From the NCBI RefSeq assembly GCF_000690905.1, contig NZ_JMCL01000007.1:1-64000 (forward strand): a stretch of 64,000 nt of DNA. The letters run 5' to 3'. This document shows, one piece after another, positions 54,012 to 62,856 of this stretch; position 1 is the stretch's first letter, and the number at the start of each line of letters is the position of its first letter. The notes beneath the pieces were generated by a model. It was given only the letters and a program-made list of their open reading frames with translations. It had not been told where the DNA came from and ran no database searches. This DNA is from Pseudomonas sp. Ant30-3 (GTDB lineage: Bacteria; Pseudomonadota; Gammaproteobacteria; Pseudomonadales; Pseudomonadaceae). The position numbers and the translations under genes were made by a program.

Positions 54012-55037
54012 TCACCGGAGATTCCCAAGGGTCGAACCCCTGACAACCAACCGCGCCGCAAAATCCAGAGTCCGCACCGGCCCGTCATCCCCGCGCAAGC
54101 GCTTAAGCAAACACTCAAACGCACGCCCGCCGATCTCGGCCGTCGGCTGCGCCAGTGCGGTGATGCCACTGCCCACCAACGGGTACCAATCCAGATCATC
54201 CAGAGCGATCAGCCCGACATCGTCAAACAGCTTGCACCCCAGCTCGCGCAGGGCATGAGTGCTGGCCAGCGCCGCGATACCGTTCGCGCAGAACAGTGCT
54301 TTCTGACCAGGGCCGGGAGATTTTAGAAACGTATTGAGGTTCGCGGTCAGTTCGCTGCCGGTCTCTACGATGGCGCCGCGCAGGGTAGAACGCTGCGCGA
54401 TTTGCTGCTTAAAACTGCTGACCCGCTCGATGCGTGAACTCGTGCCGTCGAAGGGCTCAGTCACCAGCATCACATCGCGATAGCCGCGTTCTTCGAGGTG
54501 GTCGAGTGCGATGGCGATGGCCGCCGGGTTGTCCAGCCCGACCATGTCACTGTCGAACTGCTCGACCTTGCGGTCCACCAGCACCAAAGGCATCTCCCGC
54601 TGCAGTTCCTGCAATTCATCGCGATGGTGCCCGAGGGTGTTCACGATCAGCCCTTCGATATTGTATGAGCGCAGCAGGGCGAGGTGCTGGCGTTCCTGCT
54701 CGTCATCACGGTCGGTGTTGCACACCACCAGGCTGTAACCGTGCTGACGGCAAGCGGTTTCCACCCCGTGCATCACGGCGATCGAATAGGGATTGCGGAT
54801 GTCAGCGACCAGCATGCCGATCAGGCGGGTTCTGCCACGTTTCAGACCACGAGCCATCTGGTTGGGGCGGTAGCCGAGTTCGGCAATCGACTGCTCGATG
54901 CGCAAGGCAATCGCGTCGGACAACAGGGCTCTATCATCGCCGATGAATCTCGACACGCTGGCCTTGGAGACCTTGGCGTGTTCGGCCACGTCAAGCATGG
55001 TTACGCGGCTGCGCTGGGCGGCGGAGAAATCGTTCAC
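54012..55037 (-). CDS. ptxS: LacI-family repressor of ketogluconate genes, PtxS
   Basis: A 341-residue LacI regulator. The N-terminal headpiece VTMLDVAEHAKVSKASVSRF and hinge LGYRPNQMARGLK bind DNA; the periplasmic-binding-protein-like core follows (LIGMLVADIRNPYSIAVMHG). PtxS represses kguEKTD and itself and is released by 2-ketogluconate. Identical TGAAACCGGTTTCA palindromes upstream of ptxS and kguE support the identification. Confidence 0.94.
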   Translation of the reverse strand: MNDFSAAQRSRVTMLDVAEHAKVSKASVSRFIGDDRALLSDAIALRIEQSIAELGYRPNQMARGLKRGRTRLIGMLVADIRNPYSIAVMHGVETACRQHGYSLVVCNTDRDDEQERQHLALLRSYNIEGLIVNTLGHHRDELQELQREMPLVLVDRKVEQFDSDMVGLDNPAAIAIALDHLEERGYRDVMLVTEPFDGTSSRIERVSSFKQQIAQRSTLRGAIVETGSELTANLNTFLKSPGPGQKALFCANGIAALASTHALRELGCKLFDDVGLIALDDLDWYPLVGSGITALAQPTAEIGGRAFECLLKRLRGDDGPVRTLDFAARLVVRGSTLGNLR

Positions 55038-55083
55038 AGGCTGAAACCTTCTTATTGGATTTATAAGGTTTGGTGCGTTGCAC

Positions 55084-55097
55084 TGAAACCGGTTTCA
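55084..55097 (-). promoter_or_regulatory. PtxS operator upstream of ptxS
   Basis: Second exact TGAAACCGGTTTCA palindrome, 47 bp before the ptxS start, consistent with autorepression. Confidence 0.92.
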
Positions 55098-55169
55098 GAA
55101 GACACCAGAAACGTACCTTGCGTCAACCCTCAGGTGAAATTGCAAACGCCTCAAGCCGACGGATGGCTC

Positions 55170-55778
55170 TCATATTCCCACGGTCGACCACGCCGAAATC
55201 AGCAGCAACAGCGCCATGCACCGGTTGAAGCGTCGCATCGCCTTGGGCGAACGCAGCCACCGCGCCGACCCGGCGCCCAGCAGCGCCCATACACCCAGGC
55301 ACGGCAGGGAGATCAGAAAAAACGCCAATGACAAAATCAACACATGGTTGAAACGCTGCTCACCGCTGCTTGCAAATACACTGACCACGGCCAGCGCCAT
55401 CATCCAGGTTTTTGGGTTGATCAGTTGCAGGCTGGCGGCCCCCACCAATCCAAGCCGTGCCTGCGTGTCTCCGGGGGCGAGCGCTTCAGCTGGCGCAGTG
55501 AAAATCTGCCATGCCAGGTAACTCAGCCACAGCACGCCAATCCACTGCATTGTCGTCTGCAGCATCGGCGAGGATGTCAGTGTCGAACCGGCGCCGGCAC
55601 CCACCAGCAGCACCAGTATCGCGGCACTGGCACAGGCACCAAAAATAATTGGCAGGGTGGCAGTCAAGCCGTAGCGAGCGCTGTTGCTCAACACCAGAAC
55701 GTTGGTCGGGCCGGGCGTGATCGAGGCTACGAAGGCGAACAGCGCGAAGGGCAGTAACGTCGGTAAGCTGGATGACAT
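55170..55778 (-). CDS. LysE-family amino-acid exporter
   Basis: A 202-residue inner-membrane protein with about six helices. The N-terminal ASITPGPTNVLVLSNSARYG is the LysE/RhtB signature, and LQLINPKTWMMALAVVSVF is also typical. I start at MSSSLPTLLPF behind GGAGTTGCCCACC; a TTG three codons upstream is less likely. It probably exports an amino acid or derivative. The adjacent AraC regulator, transcribed toward it, may regulate it. Confidence 0.88.
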   Translation of the reverse strand: MSSSLPTLLPFALFAFVASITPGPTNVLVLSNSARYGLTATLPIIFGACASAAILVLLVGAGAGSTLTSSPMLQTTMQWIGVLWLSYLAWQIFTAPAEALAPGDTQARLGLVGAASLQLINPKTWMMALAVVSVFASSGEQRFNHVLILSLAFFLISLPCLGVWALLGAGSARWLRSPKAMRRFNRCMALLLLISAWSTVGI

Positions 55779-55823
55779 GGTGGGCAACTCCAGAGAAGAT
55801 CGCTTATCTTCTCTGTCCCGCTG

Positions 55824-56663
55824 TCATGCGTCTGGAAGATTTGAGCAGCGCCTGCGATACAACGCCGGCGTCAAGCCGTAGGCCCGCACGAACCAGCGGC
55901 CCAGATGGCTCTGATCGGCAAAACCCAGAGCCATCGCCACTGCTGCTGGCTGTTCACCACGAGCCAACTGGCGACGTGCCTTGGCCAGGCGCAATTGCAC
56001 CAGATAAGCGTGCGGCGCGATGCCAAAAGCAGCCTTGAACGCCCGAGTCAGCCGATAGCGGTCGACGCCGGTCGCAACGCTCAGATGATCCAGCCCGATG
56101 TCTTCCTGGAAGTGCGCATGCAAAAACGCGCGGGCCTGTTGCGCCACGCGTGGCAGACGCGGGTCTTCGCCGTATCGAGCGCGCCAATGTACGTGGGCAG
56201 TCAGGCGCTCGAGCAAGCCATCCAGGGCGGTCTGGCGCACAATTTTCAGTTCGCCGCGGTGCAGTGTCTGAAACGCCTGGTGGGTGGCATGGGCCAGACG
56301 CACGTCGCCGGTCAGGGTGTGGGCAAAACTTAGTTGAGTATTGTCAGGGGCGTTGTCGAATACCTCGCTCAGCTCGCGTTTCAACCACTCTGGATCGAGG
56401 TACAGCATTCGGTAAGTGAAGCCATCTTCCGTCGGCGCTTCCCCATCGTGGATCTCGCCTGGCTCAAGCAGGAACACTTCGCCCGGTGTGCTCTGGTGTT
56501 TGGCCCGACGACAATTGAATTGCTGAACCCCTTGCTCGGTAACGCCCACCAGAAAACTGTCATGCCAGTGCGGGTCGTAGGCGTGACCTTCAAAATGCGC
56601 GCGCAACGTCTCAATGCCGGTGTCGGCGTCCTGGGCGAGGTCGATCCAGTTATGAGTCGTCAT
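55824..56663 (-). CDS. AraC-family transcriptional regulator with N-terminal cupin
   Basis: A 279-residue regulator. Residues 20-100 form the sugar/amino-acid sensing cupin (YDPHWHDSFLVGVTEQGVQQ, FLLEPGEIHDGEAP). The C-terminal AraC helix-turn-helices are DHLSVATGVDRYRLTRAFKA and AVAMALGFADQSHLGRWFVR. It is immediately upstream of a LysE exporter on the same strand, an arrangement common for regulator-exporter pairs. The ligand is unknown. Confidence 0.88.
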   Translation of the reverse strand: MTTHNWIDLAQDADTGIETLRAHFEGHAYDPHWHDSFLVGVTEQGVQQFNCRRAKHQSTPGEVFLLEPGEIHDGEAPTEDGFTYRMLYLDPEWLKRELSEVFDNAPDNTQLSFAHTLTGDVRLAHATHQAFQTLHRGELKIVRQTALDGLLERLTAHVHWRARYGEDPRLPRVAQQARAFLHAHFQEDIGLDHLSVATGVDRYRLTRAFKAAFGIAPHAYLVQLRLAKARRQLARGEQPAAVAMALGFADQSHLGRWFVRAYGLTPALYRRRCSNLPDA

Positions 56664-56738
56664 GGTGCACCTGTGGGACGGAGGTCCGGGACAGTTAACG
56701 CTGGTAGCCAGCGCCTGCCTAGAACATTTGTGCAGGCG

Positions 56739-57380
56739 TCAGTTGAACAGCCCGGCAGCGATATTGATCGAGAACCCGAGTATCGCCGTGTTGAAGAGAA
56801 ATCCGATCAGCGATTGCGCCAGCACAATCTTGCGCAGATCCCGGGTAGCCACCCCGACATCGGAGGTTTGCACGGCTGCGCTGATGGTGAACGAAAAATA
56901 CAGAAAGTCCCAATAGTTGGGCGTTTTCAGGCCCTCGGCGAAACGCAACGCTGGGTCTTTGCCACCCCACGTGTAAAAAAGACGGGCGTAATGCACGCTG
57001 AAGATCACCCCGATCAGCAGCCACGAGCCGATCACGGTGAAGGCGGTAAATCCGTAATGCAGCAGTTTGCTGGTGCTTTCCAGGTCTTTGCTGCCCGCCA
57101 GTTCGAAGGTGATGGTCGCCAGGCTGGCGATCGCCGCGAAGCACACCACGAACAGCACCAGCCCGGCGTTTTCATCCTCGACCTCGGCGATCCGTTTAAC
57201 GTCCGGTGCCTTGGCTCGTGCGCTGAGCCAGAACATCAACAGCAGGTAGGTCCATACGCCGGCATTCCAGCCGAAGAGGATTTTGCTGATGATTGAATCG
57301 GTTGGGGTAAGAATCCCCACCGCGACACCGAGTGTGGCGGCAGCGGACAGGCGAGGGTGGGTGCGGGCGAGGTGGGGCAT
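56739..57380 (-). CDS. DUF1345 membrane protein
   Basis: A 213-residue inner-membrane protein with five or six predicted helices. [40 protein letters not shown] and [20 protein letters not shown] are the conserved blocks of DUF1345. The FLYFSFT...QTSDV stretch resembles a potassium-channel pore loop, though the family's function is unknown. A single gene. Confidence 0.85.
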   Translation of the reverse strand: MPHLARTHPRLSAAATLGVAVGILTPTDSIISKILFGWNAGVWTYLLLMFWLSARAKAPDVKRIAEVEDENAGLVLFVVCFAAIASLATITFELAGSKDLESTSKLLHYGFTAFTVIGSWLLIGVIFSVHYARLFYTWGGKDPALRFAEGLKTPNYWDFLYFSFTISAAVQTSDVGVATRDLRKIVLAQSLIGFLFNTAILGFSINIAAGLFN

Positions 57381-57456
57381 GGGGACTCACTATGGCGGCG
57401 GGTCTGTGCACCATAGCGCACGCCACTGGGCTTTGCGTAGCGGCTGTGTATGAGCT

Positions 57457-57558
57457 GTGTAGGAGCTGTCGAGTGAAACGAGGCTGCGATCTTTTGAACT
57501 TGGGGTCGCAGAAGCAAGATCAAAAGATCGCAGCCTCGTTTCACTCGTCAGCTCCTAC
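57457..57558. repeat. Long inverted repeat of a fourth REP type
   Basis: GTGTAGGAGCTGTCGAGTGA...GAGGCTGCGATCTTTTGA and its facing copy TCAAAAGATCGCAGCCTCGT...GTCAGCTCCTACGG match over about 40 bases on each arm. It separates the RND and DUF1345 genes. A half-copy-like GATCGCAGCCTGCGGC is present at 43807. Confidence 0.85.
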
Positions 57559-57585
57559 GGAGGGGATTTATCCCATACCGGTGGG

Positions 57586-60500
57586 TCAGGGCTGTGTGTG
57601 GCGCTTACGCACCAGTTTCATCACCACCACAAAAAACACCGGCACAAACACCACGGCCAAGGTCGCCGTGATCATCCCGCCGATCACCCCGGTGCCGATG
57701 GCTTGCTGACTTGCCGAACTCGCGCCCGTTGCAATCGCCAGCGGCACGACGCCCAGAATGAACGCCAGAGACGTCATGACAATTGGCCGCAGACGTAAGC
57801 GCGCCGCTTGTAACGTGGCGTCGATCAGGTCGTGCCCTTCGTCGTACAGGCTCTTGGCGAACTCGATGATCAGGATCGCGTTCTTCGCCGACAACCCGAT
57901 GATGGTGATCAGCCCGACCTTGAAGAACACGTCGTTGGGCATGCCGCGCAAACTCACGGCCAACACCGCACCGAGCACACCCAGCGGCACCACCAGCAAC
58001 ACCGAGGTCGGGATCGACCAACTCTCGTACAGCGCCGCCAGGCACAAAAACACGATCAGCAACGACAAGCCGAGCAGGATCGGTGCCTGACTGCCGGACA
58101 AGCGCTCCTGCAACGACAGCCCGGTCCATTCCTGACCCAGACCTGCCGGCCCCAGTGCGACCAGTCGCTCGATTTCCGCCATGGCTTCACCGGTGCTGTA
58201 ACCCGGTTTCGGCTCGCCGGAAATGCTGATCGCCGGGTAGCCGTTGTAACGGGTCAGTTGCGCCGGCCCCTGAGTCCATTTCGCCTCAACGAAAGCGGAC
58301 AGCGGCACCATCTTTCCGGCATCGTTGCGCACGTTGATCTTCAACAGGTCAGCAACCTGACTGCGTTGATCGCCTTCAGCCTGTACCACCACCCGTTGCA
58401 TCCGTCCCTGATTGGGAAAGTCGTTGATGTAAGCAGACCCTATCGCTGTGGACAGCACATTACCGATGTCGGCGAACGACACACCCAGAGCATTCGCCTG
58501 TTTGCGGTCGACTTCCAGCTGCACTTGCGGCGCTTCAGCCAAGGCGCTTTCACGCACGTTCATCAGGATCGGGCTGCTCTCGGCGGCTTCGAGCAATTCG
58601 CTTCGGGCCTTCATCAATGTCGCATGTCCAAGGCCGCCACGGTCTTGCAGGCGAAACTCGAAACCGCTGGAGGTCCCGAGGCCGTCCACCGGTGGCGGCA
58701 GGACCGAGAACGCCGCGGCATCCTTGATCTGACTGAAGGCGATATTGGCGCGGTCGGCGATCGAGCTGGCCGAGTCGTCGCTGTCGCGATCTGACCAGTC
58801 TTTCAATGTAGTAAAGGCCAATGCCGCGTTCTGCCCGCTGCCGGAGAAGCTGAAACCAAGGATGACCGTGCTGTCACCGACACCGGGTTCGGTCGCGTTG
58901 TGCGCCTCGATCTGCTTGACCACCTGCACCGTGCGGTTCTGGCTCGCGCCGGGCGGCAGTTGAATGTCGGTGATCGTGTAACCCTGATCTTCCACCGGCA
59001 AAAAAGAAGACGGCAGGAGACTGAAGCACCAACCCAATGCGATCAGCAACACGCCATAGATCAGCAGATAGCGGCCGCTGCGTTTGAGCGCATAGGCTAC
59101 CCAACCCGAGTAACGCTCGGTGAGTTGCTCGAAGCGCCGGTTGAACCAGCCGAAAAACCCGCCCCTGGCGTGATGCTCGCCTTTGGCAATGGGCTTGAGC
59201 AACGTCGCGCACAATGCCGGGGTGAGGGTAAGCGCGAGAAACGCCGAGAACAGAATCGACGTCGCCATCGACAACGAGAACTGGCGGTAGATCACGCCGA
59301 CCGAACCCTGCATGAATGCCATCGGGATAAACACCGCGACCAGCACCAGGGTGATGCCGATGATCGCCCCGGTGATCTGCTTCATGGCTTTGCGCGTCGC
59401 GTCCTTGGGTGACAGGCCTTCGGTGACCATGATCCGTTCGACGTTTTCCACCACCACGATGGCGTCGTCCACCAGAATGCCGATGGCCAGCACCATGCCG
59501 AACATGGTCAGCACGTTGACCGAGAAGCCTAGCGCCAGCATGGTCGCGAAGGTGCCCATCAGGGCCACCGGAACCACCAGTGTTGGGATCAGCGTGTAGC
59601 GGATGTTCTGCAAAAACAGAAACATTACCGCGAACACCAGCACCATTGCCTCGAGCAGGGTGTAAACCACTTTGGTGATCGAGACCTTGACGAAAGGCGA
59701 GGTGTCGTAAGGGATCTTGTATTCGACGTTGGCCGGGAAGTAGCGCGCCAGATCATCCATCTTCGCCCGGACCAGCGTGGCGGTGCTCAGCGCATTGGCG
59801 CCCGGCGAAAGTTGTACGCCGACCGCGGTCGAAGGCTTGCCGTTCAGGCGTGTGCCGAACTGATAATCCTGACTGCCGATTTCAACTCGCGCCACATCGC
59901 GAATGCGCACGGTGGAGCCGTCGGGATTGGCCTTGAGCACGATGTCGGCAAATTCTTCCGGCGTCGATAGCTGCCCATTGACCAGGATTGTCGCGGTGAT
60001 TTCCTGGGTGCTGCGCGTCGGCAAATCGCCGATGCTGCCGGCCGAAACCTGCGCGTTCTGCGCGACGATGGCGGCATTCACGTCGGCCGGCGTCAGGTTG
60101 AAACCGAGCAGTTTCTGCGGATCGATCCAGATGCGCATGGCCCGCTCGGCGCCGTACAACTGCGCCTTACCGACGCCGTCCAGACGCTTGATCTCGTTCA
60201 TCACGTTGCGCGCCAGATAATCACTGAGCGCGACATCGTCGAGCTTGCCGTCACTGGACGTCAGAGTGATCAGCAGCAAAAATCCGGCGGAAACTTTTTC
60301 CACCTGCAAACCTTGCTGGTTGACTGCTTGCGGCAGACGGGACTCGACCACTTTCAGGCGGTTCTGTACGTCGACCTGGGCCATCTCTGGGTTGGTGCCC
60401 GGCTGAAACGTGGCCTTGATCGTCGCGCTGCCGAGGCTGCTCTGGGATTCGAAATACAGCAGATGATCGGCACCGTTTAGCTCTTCCTCGATCAGGCTGA

Positions 60501-60684
60501 CCACGCTCTCGTCAACGGTCTGCGCCGAGGCGCCGGGGTACACGGCATAGATTTCGATCTGCGGCGGCGCAACGTCGGGGTACTGCGCCACGGGCAACTG
60601 CGGAATCGCCAGCGCGCCGGCCAGCAGAATGAACAGCGCAACCACCCAGGCGAATACCGGGCGGTCGATAAAGAACTGCGGCAT
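57586..60684 (-). CDS. RND multidrug efflux permease (HAE-1 family, MexQ-like)
   Basis: A 1032-residue inner-membrane proton antiporter with 12 helices and two large periplasmic loops. MPQFFIDRPVFAWVVALFIL is the HAE-1 N-terminus; proton-relay aspartates are in GMVLAIGILVDDAIVVVENV; GFSFSGSGQNAALAF is in the porter region. From memory it resembles MexQ more than MexB, but this is not certain. It follows its adaptor gene by 14 bp. No outer-membrane factor gene is linked, so it must use one encoded elsewhere. Confidence 0.93.
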   Translation of the reverse strand: MPQFFIDRPVFAWVVALFILLAGALAIPQLPVAQYPDVAPPQIEIYAVYPGASAQTVDESVVSLIEEELNGADHLLYFESQSSLGSATIKATFQPGTNPEMAQVDVQNRLKVVESRLPQAVNQQGLQVEKVSAGFLLLITLTSSDGKLDDVALSDYLARNVMNEIKRLDGVGKAQLYGAERAMRIWIDPQKLLGFNLTPADVNAAIVAQNAQVSAGSIGDLPTRSTQEITATILVNGQLSTPEEFADIVLKANPDGSTVRIRDVARVEIGSQDYQFGTRLNGKPSTAVGVQLSPGANALSTATLVRAKMDDLARYFPANVEYKIPYDTSPFVKVSITKVVYTLLEAMVLVFAVMFLFLQNIRYTLIPTLVVPVALMGTFATMLALGFSVNVLTMFGMVLAIGILVDDAIVVVENVERIMVTEGLSPKDATRKAMKQITGAIIGITLVLVAVFIPMAFMQGSVGVIYRQFSLSMATSILFSAFLALTLTPALCATLLKPIAKGEHHARGGFFGWFNRRFEQLTERYSGWVAYALKRSGRYLLIYGVLLIALGWCFSLLPSSFLPVEDQGYTITDIQLPPGASQNRTVQVVKQIEAHNATEPGVGDSTVILGFSFSGSGQNAALAFTTLKDWSDRDSDDSASSIADRANIAFSQIKDAAAFSVLPPPVDGLGTSSGFEFRLQDRGGLGHATLMKARSELLEAAESSPILMNVRESALAEAPQVQLEVDRKQANALGVSFADIGNVLSTAIGSAYINDFPNQGRMQRVVVQAEGDQRSQVADLLKINVRNDAGKMVPLSAFVEAKWTQGPAQLTRYNGYPAISISGEPKPGYSTGEAMAEIERLVALGPAGLGQEWTGLSLQERLSGSQAPILLGLSLLIVFLCLAALYESWSIPTSVLLVVPLGVLGAVLAVSLRGMPNDVFFKVGLITIIGLSAKNAILIIEFAKSLYDEGHDLIDATLQAARLRLRPIVMTSLAFILGVVPLAIATGASSASQQAIGTGVIGGMITATLAVVFVPVFFVVVMKLVRKRHTQP

Positions 60685-60698
60685 AAAAAGCGTCCTGC

Positions 60699-61856
60699 TT
60701 ACTGACCAGAAGCCTGGGCAAGTGGAAGAGGGGTGTCGTCGATCTGCACTTTCTCGCCGGGTTTGGCGTGTTGCAGGCCTTCGGTGACGATGCGGTCGCC
60801 GGGCTTCAGCCCGCCGGTGACGATCCAGCGATCGTTCTGCACGGCGCCCAGTTCGACGGGCTGCAGGCCGACGCGTTGATCCGCATCGAGCAGCAGCACT
60901 TGCGCGATGCCCGCGCTGTCACGCTGGATGGCCCGTTGCGGCACGCTGATACCGTGCTGATCGACCGCCTGTTCCAGCCGCACGCGCACGAAACTGCCGG
61001 GTAGCAGGTCGAGGTCCGGGTTGGGGAATTCGCTGCGCAAGATGATCTGGCCGGTACCGGGATCCACCGTGATATCGGTAAACAGCAGCTTGCCCGGCAG
61101 CGGATAGAGACTGCCATCGTCCTGAATCAGCGTGGCTTTAGCCTCGCCCCGGCCGACTTCTTTCAACTGACCGGAGCGAAACGCGCGGCGCAAGTCGTTG
61201 AGTTCGCGGGTCGATTGGGTGAGGTCGGCATGGATCGGGTCGAGCTGCTGAATCAGCGCCAGCGGCGTAGTCTCGTTTTGCCCGACCAGCGCACCTTCGG
61301 TGACCAGTGCACGCCCGATGCGTCCGGCAATCGGAGCGGTGACCGTGGCATAGCCGAGGTTGAGTTTCGCCCGGTCGACGGCAGCTTTGTTGGCGGCGAC
61401 TTCAGCGGCCGTTTGCCGAACCGCGGCACGGGCGTTGTCGTAATCCTGACCGCTGATGGCGTTGCCTTCGACCAGTTGCGCATAACGCTGCTCTTGCAGG
61501 CGCGCCTGAAACGCATTGGCCTCGGCTTTGCGCAAGTCCGCTTCGGCGCTGTCCAGGTCAGCCTTGAACGGTGCCGGATCGATGCGGAACAGCACGTCAC
61601 CTTTTTTCACGTCGGTGCCTTCGCGGAAGACCCGCTGCAGGACCACGCCGGCCACGCGCGCGCGCACTTCGGCAATGCGCGGCGCGGCAATCCGCCCGCT
61701 CAGTTCACTGCTGATCGACAGTGGCCGGGCGGACAAGGTCTCGATGCGCACGCTGGCCAACGGCGCCGCTTCCTCGGCGGTCGTGGCCTTGTCACATGCA
61801 CCCAGCGTCAACGCCAATGCAATCAGGCTGAGCCTGGCGAGCAGATTGTTCGACAT
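60699..61856 (-). CDS. RND efflux periplasmic adaptor lipoprotein
   Basis: A 385-residue membrane fusion protein with lipobox signal MSNNLLARLSLIALALTLGACDK. Barrel-sandwich halves ARVAGVVLQRVFREGTDVKK and ATVTAPIAGRIGRALVTEGA flank an alpha-hairpin (ADLRKAEANAFQARLQEQRY); a membrane-proximal domain with LKPGDRIVTEGLQHAKPGEK follows. It bridges the RND pump to an outer-membrane channel. First gene of the pump operon, diverging from the two-component regulator. Confidence 0.94.
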   Translation of the reverse strand: MSNNLLARLSLIALALTLGACDKATTAEEAAPLASVRIETLSARPLSISSELSGRIAAPRIAEVRARVAGVVLQRVFREGTDVKKGDVLFRIDPAPFKADLDSAEADLRKAEANAFQARLQEQRYAQLVEGNAISGQDYDNARAAVRQTAAEVAANKAAVDRAKLNLGYATVTAPIAGRIGRALVTEGALVGQNETTPLALIQQLDPIHADLTQSTRELNDLRRAFRSGQLKEVGRGEAKATLIQDDGSLYPLPGKLLFTDITVDPGTGQIILRSEFPNPDLDLLPGSFVRVRLEQAVDQHGISVPQRAIQRDSAGIAQVLLLDADQRVGLQPVELGAVQNDRWIVTGGLKPGDRIVTEGLQHAKPGEKVQIDDTPLPLAQASGQ

Positions 61857-62012
61857 GAATTACCCCACTAATGATCCCCGGCATCCTACGGGGAGGCGAC
61901 GAGAGTAGCGGTGAAGCTTTGTAGTTGCTGTGTGAAATTGTGTAAGGGTTTTACGCAGGAAGGCAGGAGGGCGTATATCCTTCAGGTCTTGAAATTTTTG
62001 CGCCTGTCCGGC

Positions 62013-62114
62013 CGCTTTCGCGAGCAAGCCCGCTCCCACATTTGATCTCCGGTGTGTCAACCATTTCCGGAACATCGCCAATCCCATGTGGGAGCGGGCT
62101 TGCCGCGAAAGCGG
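62013..62114. repeat. REP doublet (GTGGGAGC family) in the efflux/two-component spacer
   Basis: TTTCGCGAGCAAGCCCGCTC and TGTGGGAGCGGGCTTGCCGC face each other across about 50 bases in the 294-bp spacer between the adaptor and response-regulator genes. Confidence 0.85.
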
Positions 62115-62150
62115 TGGCACATACGCCACCGCACCTTCTGGAAACACCCC

Positions 62151-62852
62151 ATGCCCAACATCCTCCTGGTCGAAGACGACTCCGCACTCTCAGAACTGAT
62201 CGCCAGTTATCTGGAGCGCAACGGCTATAGCGTCAGCGTGATCAGCCGTGGCGATCAGGTGCGCGAGCGAGCGCGGGCCAATCCTCCGGATCTGGTGATC
62301 CTCGACCTGATGCTGCCGGGGCTGGACGGTCTGCAAGTGTGCCGCTTGCTGCGCGCCGATTCGGCAGCGCTGCCAATCCTGATGCTCACCGCCCGTGACG
62401 ATAGCCACGATCAGGTGCTGGGTCTGGAAATGGGCGCCGATGATTACGTCAGCAAACCTTGTGAACCGCGGGTTTTGCTGGCCAGGGTGCGCACTTTGCT
62501 GCGTCGCAGCAGCCTCAGCGAACCGCAGAGCGCCAACGACCGCATTCTGATGGGCAACCTGTGCATCGACCTGTCCGAGCGCACCGTGACCTGGCGCCAG
62601 CAACCGGTCGAACTGTCGAGTGGCGAATACAACTTGCTGGTGGTGTTGGCCCGGCACGCGGGTGAGGTGCTCAGCCGCGACCAGATTCTGCAACGCCTGC
62701 GCGGCATTGAATTCAACGGCACCGACCGCTCGGTGGACGTGGCGATTTCCAAGCTGCGGCGCAAGTTCGACGACCACGCCGGCGAAGCGCGCAAGATCAA
62801 AACGGTGTGGGGCAAAGGGTATTTGTTCAGCCGCTCTGAATGGGAATGCTGA
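62151..62852 (+). CDS. OmpR-family response regulator, RstA-like
   Basis: A 233-residue regulator from MPNILLVEDDSALSELIASY. The receiver has the acidic pair in VEDD, the phosphorylated Asp in LVILDLMLPG, and the Lys in DYVSKPCEP. The C-terminal winged helix has SSGEYNLLVVLARHAGEVLS and RSVDVAISKLRRKF. The frame upstream through the REP is not used. The kinase gene follows four bases after its stop. Adjacency suggests, but does not prove, that it controls the RND pump. Confidence 0.92.
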   Translation: MPNILLVEDDSALSELIASYLERNGYSVSVISRGDQVRERARANPPDLVILDLMLPGLDGLQVCRLLRADSAALPILMLTARDDSHDQVLGLEMGADDYVSKPCEPRVLLARVRTLLRRSSLSEPQSANDRILMGNLCIDLSERTVTWRQQPVELSSGEYNLLVVLARHAGEVLSRDQILQRLRGIEFNGTDRSVDVAISKLRRKFDDHAGEARKIKTVWGKGYLFSRSEWEC

Positions 62853-62856
62853 GCCC

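Noticed and set aside
53125..54258. 377-codon plus-strand frame
   Set aside because: Antisense to kguE and ptxS and runs across both; no motif.
61950..62150. N-terminal extension of the response regulator through the REP doublet
   Set aside because: The extended residues are REP translation; MPNILLVEDD is the normal receiver start.
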